Shown: positions 12,801-23,855 of the stretch, one piece after another | Layout of the letters: each line of letters begins with the position of its first letter | How positions within the stretch are numbered: the stretch's first letter is position 1 | Source: Setaria digitata | Taxonomy: Eukaryota; Nematoda; Chromadorea; Rhabditida; Setariidae | NCBI GenBank assembly: GCA_003640385.1 | Contig: RCAB01000018.1 | Span: 186,001 to 250,000 of the forward strand | Direction of reading: 5' to 3' | DNA length: 64,000 nt | Notes under the pieces: model-generated | Databases searched by the model: none | What the model was told of the DNA's origin: nothing | What the model saw: the letters and a program-made list of their open reading frames with translations, nothing else | Made by a program: the position numbers and the translations under genes

Positions 12801-15195
12801 ATATTCATTATCGGAAATAGAGGACTGAATTTGGGATAGCTTGTTGCGAAGTGGCTTTGTTCCCTGAGTATATAAATTGTTGTTTTTCTATTATTCTCCA
12901 AGATTAAATGTCGAGAATTTAAAAAAAAAAAAAAAAAAAAAAAACAGAAAATAACCAAAAAATTCCAATTCTTGCATTTGATCGAATTAGCATTAAGACC
13001 TTTGTGTTTATTGAAGGGGTATAGAGAGATCTTGTATTATTACAATGGATCTTAAAGTCCGTATGTTGGGATGGCATTTTTATCCAGAACTATAGGTAAT
13101 ATTAAAAGCAATGTCCGAAATCGAGCCACCAGTACAACTGGACGACCGTTCAAACGCTCCGAGCAGAGATTATTTATTGTCGACTTCCTCTGAACCTGAA
13201 TTTGATTATCCTCAGGTTACTACTGTTCACTGCTCAGAATTATTTCATCCTATTTCAACCTCTCTCTTTCGTAAATCGTTTTTGTTACTAAATACATCTG
13301 TATGATTTGACGAAATTTTTAGTGGGTAGTTGTTTGAACTTTTCCCTTCCTTCTTCCTTTTCTTTTTTTTCTCTCATTCTTATTTTTTTTTTGCAGGTGT
13401 TTTATGACCATGTTACAAAATGCTGGACCGACCGAGGAGTACAAGCTTGCTTTGAAAGAAGTAATGAATATCAGCTTATCGATTGTGCTAAATAGTTAGT
13501 TTTTATTTTTTATTTTTTTCATTTTACATTAGTAAGAAAAAAAAAAAACTATTTGATAGACTACACTTATATAATTGCGGCCGTCCTTTCGGTTCATACG
13601 TCATCATTCTGGTTTCAGTTTCCTGGATAAGGTTGCAGACATTCGACAAAATGATTACAACCCATCTGAGCAGGTAAGTCAAATTTCTTCTCTTTTATGT
13701 CCTCGTATTTCTTACTCTCCAATTTAAAGTGAAGAGTGTGAAGAACTGAACGATATTATCACATAACTACAGACGCTGCTGATCAGTAAGAAAGTGTGAC
13801 AAACATATAATTTTTTATTTAACTTTTAGTTGTAAATTTTTTTTTTAGGATATATTGCGTTGTCGTGTAATGACAACAGGCATATTTGAAACAAAATTTG
13901 AAGTAGATAAAGTACGATTCCAGTAAGTTTCATCTCTCTTTTTAAGCTATTTTTGAGCAAGTATTATCCATCTTTTTCAATTAAAAGGAAAAATGCTTTA
14001 GGAAATGAGTGAAATATAGACGAAATCAGTCAATTTTGATTGGTTGTGAATAAATTTATGAAACGCAGCTTTTGACATATATTGTTCTTTATCAGATTCC
14101 ATAAAACCAATATGTATCATGTAACCATTAACATCAAAACTGCAGATACTGTATATTGCTGCGCAAGAGGGAAATTTTTTCCTTTAAAGAAAGTATTGGA
14201 TTTCAAGCAGTTTTCTAGCAAAAATTTCACAGCCAGAAAAGGTGTTCAGATTGTCTTCTTCAACAATGTTTGTTATGTTTTTAGCATGTTTGATGTTGGA
14301 GGGCAACGGGATGAACGCCGTAAATGGATCCAGTGTTTTAATGACGTGACAGCTATTATATTCGTTTGTGCCAGTTCATCCTATAATTTAGTATTATGGG
14401 AGGATGCGACACAAAATCGACTGAAGGAATCCTTGTCGCTGTTTAAAAATATTTGGAATAATCGATGGTTAAAGACAATTTCCGTCATTTTATTCTTAAA
14501 TAAACAGGTTTGTTGCATTTAATTTATTCCCTTCCATTGAATTCATTTGATCCGAAGCGAAAAGCGACAATAGTAGGAACAGGCAAAGCCTTGAAATGAA
14601 GGGTAGTAGGATTAATATGTTTATGGACTTCATAAAATTTCTGCGCGAAGAGGCTTGATTTCTGTTATCATTATTAACTCTAAAATATTTCTGAAAGAAG
14701 AAAAAAAACTTTCAGGATTTGTTAACTGAGAAAATTAAATCAAGGCGGCATCCACTAAAAAGTTATTTCCCTGAATTTGCTAGTTACCAGCTACCTGCTG
14801 ATGCCACTTATGATGCATCTGATGATCTTGAAGTCGTTAAGGCAAAATATTACATCAGGGGAGAATTTCTGGTAGGTTTTACTTTTATAACCTCTCAGAG
14901 CATTCTGTTCGGTTTTTTTTTTCTTTTTTGAAGGTCGGGAGTTACTTTTAGATTGTTGAACGAAATACTTTTAAAAATAGATGGGTCAGTAACCTAAGTC
15001 TTTTACCTTTAGTATTAATGGGCGTTTTAACTTCGATTTCGTTTTCAGCGAATCTCGACAGCAGCTGGTGATGGGCGGCATCACTGTTATCCACATTTCA
15101 CCTGCGCCGTGGACACAGAAAATATTCGACGTGTGTTTAATGACTGTAGGGATATTATTCAACGCATACACCTACGTCAGTATGAACTATTGTAG
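6858..15195 (+). CDS. gsa-1: Stimulatory heterotrimeric G protein alpha subunit (Gs), 9 exons, 378 aa
   Basis: Gs alpha couples receptors to adenylyl cyclase at the plasma membrane. Exons: 6858-6917, 12563-12766, 13096-13215, 13397-13494, 13619-13673, 13849-13922, 14285-14507, 14716-14871, 15049-15195; all phases agree. The start MGCM gives Gly2/Cys3, the usual lipid-modified N-terminus. P-loop GAGESGKS is residues 46-53, switch [10 protein letters not shown] carries Arg185, switch [10 protein letters not shown] carries Gln211, then [15 protein letters not shown] and the Gs-type tail QYELL. The FYDHVTK...[14 protein letters not shown] block is the Gs helical domain. The first coding exon is tiny and separated by a 5.6 kb intron, so N-terminal variants are possible. 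Length is normal for nematode Gs (about 375). Identification is firm; the exon 1 choice is supported by MGC plus an in-phase donor AAG|GTTTGT. Confidence 0.96.
6918..12562. other. Long first intron of gsa-1
   Basis: About 5.6 kb of T-rich sequence. Open frames (6895-7252 plus, 8509-8784 plus, 9686-9934 plus, 10263-10625 minus, 11105-11404 plus, 11869-12138 minus) are low-complexity and show no domain. A CA/TG-rich microsatellite lies near 10533-10573. No RNA gene or transposon was recognised. Regulatory elements of gsa-1 could lie here, but none can be named by eye. Confidence 0.5.
12921..12944. repeat. A24 homopolymer in gsa-1 intron 2
   Basis: A run of 24 A residues between gsa-1 exons 2 and 3. 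It has no coding context and is a likely site of length error in the assembly. Confidence 0.9.
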
Positions 15196-18100
15196 GATGC
15201 TGATTGGTTTTCTCTCTCCTTCATTAAGCCTGGGCTAAGCGGGGCTGTTCTTTATTCCTGGTAATTTATTTACACTTTCTTATTAACTTACATGCTGGTC
15301 CAAGTTCTAATGCATAATCCACTCTATATGTACTGGCCGGATTACATGTCAAGACAATATACTGTGCATTTTTTTAATGTTATGTTTGATTTAATCTTTT
15401 CCTTCCTTTCATTAATTGCTTTTGGTGGGTTCGAAAAGCACCGGGTTATAATTAATCGAATTTATCTATTTCAAACGTAATGAGATTCGTAGGCAAATGA
15501 GGGTACAGTACAGTATAACAGTATTTTAAGTTTTATGCGGTTTAGTACAGCTCCGGTGACTTCGATTCTTTGCCCTTGTTCAATCTTTTATTCTCTGACA
15601 TAAAAGTGAAAGGAACTTTGTTTTTCCATCACTGTTCGTCGCTCCTCCATGCTTTTAATGTATAACTTCTAATATAAGTTCGAATTTGTGGTTGTTTCCA
15701 GTGGGTTTTTTTTACTCATGTGATGCGAAGCCTCGCACTGCCTTTGGCGTTTTTTACGGGAAAACTTCGATATATATTACAGTTGAACTGTGCTGTCATC
15801 ATTATAATCGTCGAAACGTTAAATTATATATTACTTCACTATGGGAAATATTAGCACTGATGTCTCTGTCCCAAGTCTTCAGGTCTTATTCACTTTTTCA
15901 TTCGATTATCGTAAATAGGCGCAAGCTTGTGCTTGTACACAGTGTGCTTCCGAGAAGCATAGCCGATTTTAGCTTTAGAAACTTTTTAGTTTATAAGGTT
16001 TGGTTTTATGGCGGTTTGCAATATCTTTGTAGTAAGACATTTCAAATCGCTGTATTTTTTCTTTGTATCAGGGAACAGAGAGAGTACTGTAAAATAAGGT
16101 TAAGTACAGTTCAAGATCACTGTGATACCCTGCTTTTGATACTTTTGTCTTCCGACCAACCTCTCGATATGGCTGGTGCTGAACTTTACGGGCAAGAAAT
16201 AAATTTACTAATACGTTATTGCTTTATTACGTAGAATTTTCTTTCTTAGGAAAGAGTTTCTACTGAATTTAATCCGGAATGTCGGAATTTTATTTCTTGG
16301 GAAAGAGTTTCTACTGGATTTGATCAAATCCGAAATGTATCTTTGGACTGATCCACCAACTATTTTGCGTTGTCACTCAACATATTGAAAAAAAAAAAAG
16401 AAGGATTAAAAAGAATTCTTTTACTTTGTTTATAATTTATGTATTATTTATGTATTCTCTATTATATTAAACATCTCCACTTTTCTTCGAGAACAGGAGT
16501 TATTTGATTGTAATAGTTTCCTTTGAAAATTTTGCATGCTTTTTACGCGGTCTCGTTATCTCCTGCGTGCTCATATCTTAAGCGAATGCTTTAAAACTTT
16601 TTTTATATCAAGGGAATGACGGCTCAAAATAATATTCATTTAGCTAATCAAGAATAAGGATATGAGTGATTATCAAACTTTTTCCTGGCGATGAGTTGAG
16701 GATTTTTGTTTTGAGTTCGTTTTCTTCCCAGCTTCTTTAGCAAAGTTGTAATCTGCTCCACTTTAATTACTTATTCTATCATTTCTCTTCCATTTCCTCT
16801 CTCCTTCTGTGTGTTTTTTTCTCCAGTTGAAAGCTTGCTATTTGAAAGTGGAACAGTAGCCAGAAAAGGACTTCAGCACAATTTTTCGAAATTTACTAGT
16901 CAACCTTCCACCTTCAACCTGAAATCAGAGGTTTTTCGAGCGCTCAAGGCGTTCTTAGCTAAGTAGCAGCTTTCTTTTGAACACACTGCTTTAACTGATC
17001 GGTTTTCGATTTTCAATGAAATCGTTCAGAATAGTGAGAGATCCAGAAAGTTGTTAAAGTGCAACTGAAATAGCCATTGGCATGGATTGATGAGAACTGT
17101 ATTGCCATAGTGTGTTTATATACCTATCTCACCATGTTTGTTTGGAATAATCATACGACATATGCGCTCTTCTCCTCTGCCCCTTTGGAAATTGTTTATA
17201 ATGGTATAGCCGAATATGTTCATCATATGGTTTCGTTCTAGAATATTCGTTTCTTCCTTAGCATTTGTCATATGTAATGTTTTCGTACTTTCCGTAATGT
17301 TTGTTTTGATGTTGCCGTTTTTTTAGCATTCGGGTAGTTTTTGTCGTTGATTCCGGTGGGAGGGCTAGTTTTTGTATTTGAACAGTCAAGTTTTATGTGG
17401 ATAAATAGCAGATCTATTAAAACCCGTGAAAAAGTGTTCCAAGCTCTTATTTTTTCATGATTCAATTAGGTAAATTTTCAAATTAACGGCTGAGATGTAA
17501 ATTGTTAGAAGTGTCATTGCTTTTCTTGTTCCATATTTTTTGTCATTGTGTGTTAAATTTTACATTTTTATAATTCTCAATGTCATTGTTTTTGCTCTGT
17601 TCATACGAAAAAAAAATTTTTTTTTGGAACGAAGTGAAATCATTACTCTGATTTTATTTGGATAAAACTACTTTATGGTTTTTTGCTCCTGCATCTGACT
17701 GACAGTGGTAGCATCATGGCAAAAGTTCTAGTAATCTCGAAATTGTCGACAAATTGGGTTTTGTTAGTTCTTCACTACCAAATGCAGCATATTTGAAGTT
17801 TGCTGAAGACCTTAATGTTGAGCAAAAACTCTCATGGTGATCTGTGAAAAATACAACTGTCAACAGTAGGGAGTTGAACTTGCAGATCTTAGTGTCCATT
17901 TCGCAAATTTCTAAGATTTGGTTATTTTCGGTACAGTTAATGTTGAAGTGGGTATGGAATACTTCCATTACTGGATGTGTTTAGTGAAGAAATTAGTTTC
18001 GGCCGACAGAAAGTCAAGAGAAAAGAGTTGGTGGAGATTCTGGAATACCGGCACTTATCTATTTCGCTGGGAAGAAGGTCAAGCTAATACAAACACAATA

Positions 18101-21100
18101 AACCAAGTCAAGCCGGTACTAGGTAAGATTGGTGTCTAGGCCATAAGCGTTAACAAAAAGTGAGGCTCATTAATTTCACAGTTATAGCTTATATCTCCTA
18201 CTATAAATAGAAAAATTGTTACAAAATGTCTTTCCCAGTGTTGTATATTTGTACTACCTTCGGTATATACGGGATCAGGGGCGAATTTGAATCGGCGGGA
18301 GGAGGATGTTTGCGCATGATTAAATGAAGTATTAGAAAAGGGTGTATTAAATGCACTATTTATAAGTAAAATTTAATTAGATCGATCGTCTCCTTGGTAA
18401 CGCTCAACTGTTGCAGTGTGCGATTAACGGAGTAAAGCACTGTTTTCTAACTGCAAATGTCTGAATTATTATCCATCTTTTCAGTTCCGTCATTCGAGTT
18501 CCACAGCACTGCTTCTTCAGCTTCGCTGTTCATTATCCGTGCACCCTCTTTCCCGCTTCTTATAATTTCATAGTTCTATTCCCAATCCATCCGAAATTTC
18601 CCTTGTTCCTTTAAGAGATATCCTGTATCGTACTGTAAGTCTTTTCTCTAGTATGAATTCATGAGGTATACAGCGTGCTGCCAGCATCATGAAGACGATT
18701 CGTACATTATAACTGGTAAAAGTTAATTGTTGCACTGAGTGTACGACAAAGAAATTGAGTTCCTTTCTTTGTCATTGGTTCCTAAATTTTTCAGAACTTT
18801 TAAAAATCCCAAAAAACCTGATGAATGCAGTGATGAATATCATGCCTTTCTAACGCATAATACCAGCTCTTTATCATGAGAAAAGTTAGTTAACAGAAGT
18901 TCCGACTGAATGTGAACATGACCTGACGGACAAACAGTCAGCAGCTTGATCAGAAATGCTACAAAATTATAAACTGGATGGGAACTGACATCTTCATCCA
19001 ACAAATCTTACTAATATTTTAACTTATTATTTGTGAGTATCCATCCCTTTCTCTATGACAAGTTCCTATAAGTTAACTCAATTATGTTCAAGAATAGGGC
19101 GGTTTATGAAATAAGCAGTTTTCTCGAAGTTTTGTAACATCAACTACGAATTGTGCACTTACGTAACACATATCATTGAAAACTCGTCCTAGAAGTGAAA
19201 TGATTCCTATTTTCCCCTAATACCTGCACCTCGGAAGATAAATTTGAAGGCATTAACTACTGGAACCCTATTACCTTTCACATAGTTCATGTTTTTTGCC
19301 AATAACCATTGACAAACTTGTTAAAAAAAAATATTAGCTGGGCAAAAGTTTTGATGGATCACGTAAAGAATTCTCAACAAGCTGGTTCACTACTATTCAC
19401 CCGTTGCAGTCAAAAATAACGCTACACCAGAACTTCAGAAGTTTTCAGTTTTCCTCCTGTTATATTCAAAAAATTCTCGAAAAACTAAAAAGCAGCTTCA
19501 TGCCTTTCCTTTTCCTTCGTACAACTAAATTCCTAATCGATTCCAGTGGTAACAACTATCATGTTTGACTCAAGAATAGTTGAACTCTCTGCACAATTAA
19601 GACTCGGTTGATTGAATTAATTGAAGTATTAGGTAGCTTATTTGCTCAGATTTTAATATGCAGCCATCATCAACTACGGTAAATGAAATCGAATTATTCT
19701 GGCAAAAGATTTGAACTGAGTATAACGGTAAAAACCGCTATCGAAGACAGTAGATATGATTCCGACAAATTTCGCACTAATTTTTAACAATCTGCTTGCG
19801 GTAATCTAAATTAAGCAAATTAATATTATGACGAATTTCCTCGAGAATAATTTTACTCGTGAATTCCTGAAGTGGGATTTAATCTTGCAAATCGAATGAT
19901 CTTGAATGGCATTTACTGAAGGCTTTCCGATTCATCTGCAAAACTCCTACCTTGACTCCAAGATTAAAAAAAAAAAAAGGAAAAAAGGATCAATTCAAGA
20001 ATTTCCTCAACAAAGAATAGCAGAAAAGAGGAATTCGCTCTCGTAATATAGCAATAATGACTTGGTGACCAGTGTTGTTACATTAAAATTCTGCATGTTT
20101 ACCAAGTCACAACCATTTTAAATTAATATTTGTTGCAGGAAGAATAAGATTTGGCTGTCACTGAAATAGGAGAGAAGAAAAAGCCAGCGCTGTGACCTGT
20201 TCTCGATCTTCTCGGTTCACCTGCTTCGCTCGACTCTCTTTCCTCTCGTGAAATGATGACGGGAGCACCTAATGAGACGTCAAAGCTCACCAGGTGGAAG
20301 ACTTGTGATTTTGTTGTTTATACATATTCAGCAACAGCAAATCCGAGCCCTCCACCCGGAAGCAGTCCCAGTGAACTTTACAAGCTGCTATACTTCGCTT
20401 CCCTGCTTAAGATTTACAGTCAGTTTAAATCACTTCATTATTGTGACCCATAGTCTTAAACTGAAAAATAAATTTCGACATTAATGGTGCTCCTTTTCTT
20501 TTCCCACCTCTGCTAACCTCAAACTGATAGTCTGAAAGTGAACCGCCTAACTGAATCCAAATTTCTGACTCCAGTGCTAGCAAGTAAAAATTCCAATCAG
20601 TTATTCTTTTTACGTCTGTTAATTCACCTACCATTGATCATTGTTAGCCGATTGCAGTTACTACGACTAAGAGTGCGCGTTTTTTTTTTTTTTTTTGAGA
20701 GCTCAAAGACCATATAATTGTGTTACCGGTGAAATTTAAAAACCAGAGTTAAACTAAAATGCATAAAAGTGAAGGTATTTTACAAAAGCTACTTAATAAA
20801 GTAGATTTGTTTCAGTCATTTTTTTTTTTTTTCAAATTTAAGCCAAAAAAAAGGACTCTGCAAGAGTAGAATAAATCTTGGTAAAATTCTGAATCCAAAC
20901 ACAAATTTTCCTAATGATATGTGGTATTGTTAAACAGAGTACCTCACGTCAAAAAACTGGATAATATAACAGTACTAATGAACAGGGCTTTGGAAATCTG
21001 ATAACATTTTTGAATCAGCAAAAGAAGTGATGACATACACATAAACTCATAAATCATATACAAATGAGTGAACTAATGTCAATTACATATCTACTCGTGA

Positions 21101-21562
21101 TAATCGTATAAAACTAACTCATCAAAATGTGAAGATTTATTGAAAGTTATATTGCAGCTTAGAGCTGAACCATCAAAACCATTCCCTTTATGATTTGCAC
21201 CGATTAGAATAATCCAAATTCTTTTAAATTATATTATTAAAAGAGCGATTTGTGATCTAATCCGGAAATGAAATTCATCTCCCATATATTACTACCAAAA
21301 CAAAAGCACTTAAAACACAAGGAACTATGAAACTTGACAATTCAGAACAGGTGCGAAAATATTTTATATTTGGAGACAAAAATCCAGGCTAAATCAATGA
21401 AAGCTTCTTTGCACAACGTTTGCACTTAATAACGGCCTACATCCTTCCATTTTCTCACTTATCTTTCTATCTTGCTAATAGAATTGAACTCTGAAAACCT
21501 TAATACTGAAAATCGTGTAGGAGATCAGTACCAGGTAAGTTACAAGTAAACATGAAATTTTA
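15196..21562. other. 6.4 kb spacer between convergent gsa-1 and the cysteine-rich gene
   Basis: The left part is the gsa-1 3' UTR. An open frame at 15686-16234 (+, 182 codons) is unusually long for this composition but shows no recognisable domain and has no clear promoter of its own; it is most likely UTR. An imperfect tandem duplication lies at 16234-16338. Smaller frames (17918-18139 plus, 20253-20484 plus) lack support. The rest is AT-rich and featureless. Confidence 0.45.
16234..16338. repeat. Imperfect tandem duplication (about 50 bp unit)
   Basis: Two adjacent copies share the core GAAAGAGTTTCTACTG and both end in a block like ATCCGRAATGT: copy 1 is about 16234-16282, copy 2 about 16285-16338, the second longer by a few bases (GATCA). 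It lies at the end of the 182-codon frame and downstream of gsa-1. Confidence 0.75.
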
Positions 21563-22615
21563 CTATGCATAACTGGTTTTCAATTTTGAGCACACACAAG
21601 CGGGTCGACAGTTGGTAGCGCGCCGTCGTCTTGGCGTGACGCGTTCAGCAGGAGACGATTCACTGGTTGAATAATGTACGGTGATCAAGTTTTCTAAAGT
21701 TTCCAGCATTTCTTCCATATGTTCGATTTGCTGCTGCGTAATGCACGTCTCACCATTCGGGAACGTACGTTCCAAAGCTGCGCAACGTCGCATTTCAATA
21801 ACACAAGCATTTACACAACCAATGAACTGTGATGCATGACGAGTAAATTCAACACCTACAATACAATTTAAGATAAAGTATTACCTGGACCATAGCCCAG
21901 GTAATGTTTTACCCCTCCAAATTAAGAAACAAAATCTTGAAGTAAAAAAAAAAAANGCTCCTCCAAATTAAGAAACAAAATCTTGAAGTAAAAAAAAAAA
22001 AAAAAACAGTAAAAAACTGCTAAGTCTTCAGAGCAGTATGATCGCTATACAGGTCAAATGAAAAGATTTAAGATATTTTAGCAAATACGAGTTGAGTCGT
22101 ATCCGAGATGGAAAAAGGAATGCAAAGAAATGATCAACAATGCCCAAAAACCTTTACAACAATATAATTTGCATCATCCTTTCATCAACAAGTGATTAAA
22201 TTCACCTTCATGACGAAGCTGAGGCAGAATGCAACTTTTTGCTGCTTCACAAGATTTAATGCATGCTCGACCAAACGAATCAACATCATTTCGAAGTTGT
22301 GGTCCATCTTGTCCGGTACCGATACACTGTACTACATTTCGAAACTGCGCCAGTTGTACATTTGAGTCATGCACTAGCTTAAATATGAAACTTCCTTGTC
22401 ACTAAATATTTCTGTAATTAATGACATCACCATTTGATCTTTATCGATAACTGCCTCTCCTAGTCCTGCACATTATTAATTCTCATCAAGCTCTAATTGC
22501 CACTGTGACGATAAATAGTGATAAGAGGAGGACATACCTCCTGCAACTTCCTCACGCTTGAAACAGAATGTTGCCGCAGCTTGGAGGCCATACAATGCTT
22601 CAGGTAATGGTGGCA
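21563..22615 (-). CDS. Cysteine-rich, probably secreted nematode protein; 5' end unresolved
   Basis: Not recognised. Three exons join in phase: 22538-22615 (start of this exon uncertain), 22206-22373 and 21563-21855, ending at TAG. About 180 residues are visible with 12 cysteines, spaced as FC, QC, ACIKSC...SC, GCVNAC...RRC, ETC, and a tail NCRPACVC. The region around ETCITQQQIEHMEEMLETLE is probably helical. Near the C-terminus TPRRRR is a possible furin-type cleavage site just before the last three cysteines. Upstream of the first exon the frame hits a stop, so a start exon, presumably with a signal peptide, lies above 22615 and was not found. The gene follows chaf-1 on the same strand about 1.2 kb downstream. 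Secretion is inferred only from cysteine content. The spacing resembles small disulfide-rich nematode extracellular domains, but I cannot name a family. Confidence 0.7.
21914..22006. repeat. Duplicated 40-46 bp block around a single N (assembly join)
   Basis: The block CCTCCAAATTAAGAAAC...TTGAAGT plus an A run occurs at 21914-21955, is followed by one N at 21956, and recurs at 21960-22006. An N flanked by two copies of the same sequence ending in poly-A is the usual sign of a collapsed or unmerged contig overlap rather than real duplication. It lies in an intron of the cysteine-rich gene, so coding is not affected. Confidence 0.85.
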
Positions 22616-23855
22616 CTATGACAGCAACACTGCTGCTACTACTGCTGTTGTTGTTTGCGAATCATCCAACTTATCGATCGCGAGAAAAGCCGATATCGCT
22701 GCATCCTGGCTAGCAATGACAGCATCAGAACATTAGAACCATCCCCTTTCCTACTTACCCTTCGTTTTCTTTTCCGTGGAATCTTGCGTGGCTATTTCAG
22801 GATGATCTCTTATACTTTACCATTTACAGACTACAACAATTCCCACACAACCCATTTTAACTGAACACACTACCTATCTCCGTGTAATTTCGACCAGCTC
22901 TTCTCGTTACATACGTCTACTCTCGGACCAAATTTCAATGCCGACCAGGCACTTAAGGTTGAAGATTGCGTCCAACAAAACCTTTTTGCGGTGCATGATG
23001 TTGAAGGAATTCATTTCACACGGACTATCTCTCACCTTCATCCGTACTTGTCTTGTCTCTGATTTCCGGTGTCTTATTTCTTCCTGTCGGGATCCATTCT
23101 TTTTAATCAGGAAAACGTGATAGAAAAAAAAAAGCCTGAAAGAAAGCCTCGCCATCATTTCCAAAATTCACAAGAGACGGTGAACTTAAACTAGAAGTAA
23201 CCACGCTTAGATCTTTTTCGTCATCTACTGATTCCAGGATGATAAAATGAAATTTTTCCATTTCACAGCTTATGCATACGCACACATAGCTTTCAGGTCA
23301 GTGCTGATGAACTTCATATATAACTGCAAAAATTTTAAACACATTGAGAAATAAAAAAAAAGCATTAGCAGTAAGCACAGACACTGCTACCGGAATTAAA
23401 ACCGAAACATGCGATGGACAACAAAAATCATAAATAAATTTTGAAACAAATAGATGTACTATTTAAAATAAATTTTTGTCCTAAAAGCTGGAAATGCTCC
23501 TTGACAGTTATGTCTTGAGAAAAAAATAAATGAGGTTCCACTCGAGTCTATAAATTTTCACAGAAAGACACTTGTTCTCTGAAATGCAAAAAACAAAACT
23601 AAATATAAAGGAATTCCCAATCAGAATATTTGATGTATTCCATCCAACTGTATGATTCACTACTGCAAGACTCTTACAAACGCGCAAAATTATCTTTATA
23701 CATACAGACTTCCTAAATTTCTGAATCAAAAAATGATTGAATCGTCAAATCTCCCATAAAGTTCTTTGTAAATTAAACGACCATGAAACTGACACGAAAA
23801 GATTCATTATTCCCACTTGATATCCGAATTTATAAACAATGGAAATGGTTGACCC

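Noticed and set aside
12921..12944. Poly-A run as the tail of a processed retrocopy
   Set aside because: No coding remnant or target-site duplication next to it; same for the runs at 39908 and 55762.
22907..23164. Minus-strand frame with a hydrophobic start as signal-peptide exon of the cysteine-rich gene
   Set aside because: The hydrophobic part is followed by a strongly charged stretch, and no donor in the right phase to the exon at 22538-22615 could be defended.
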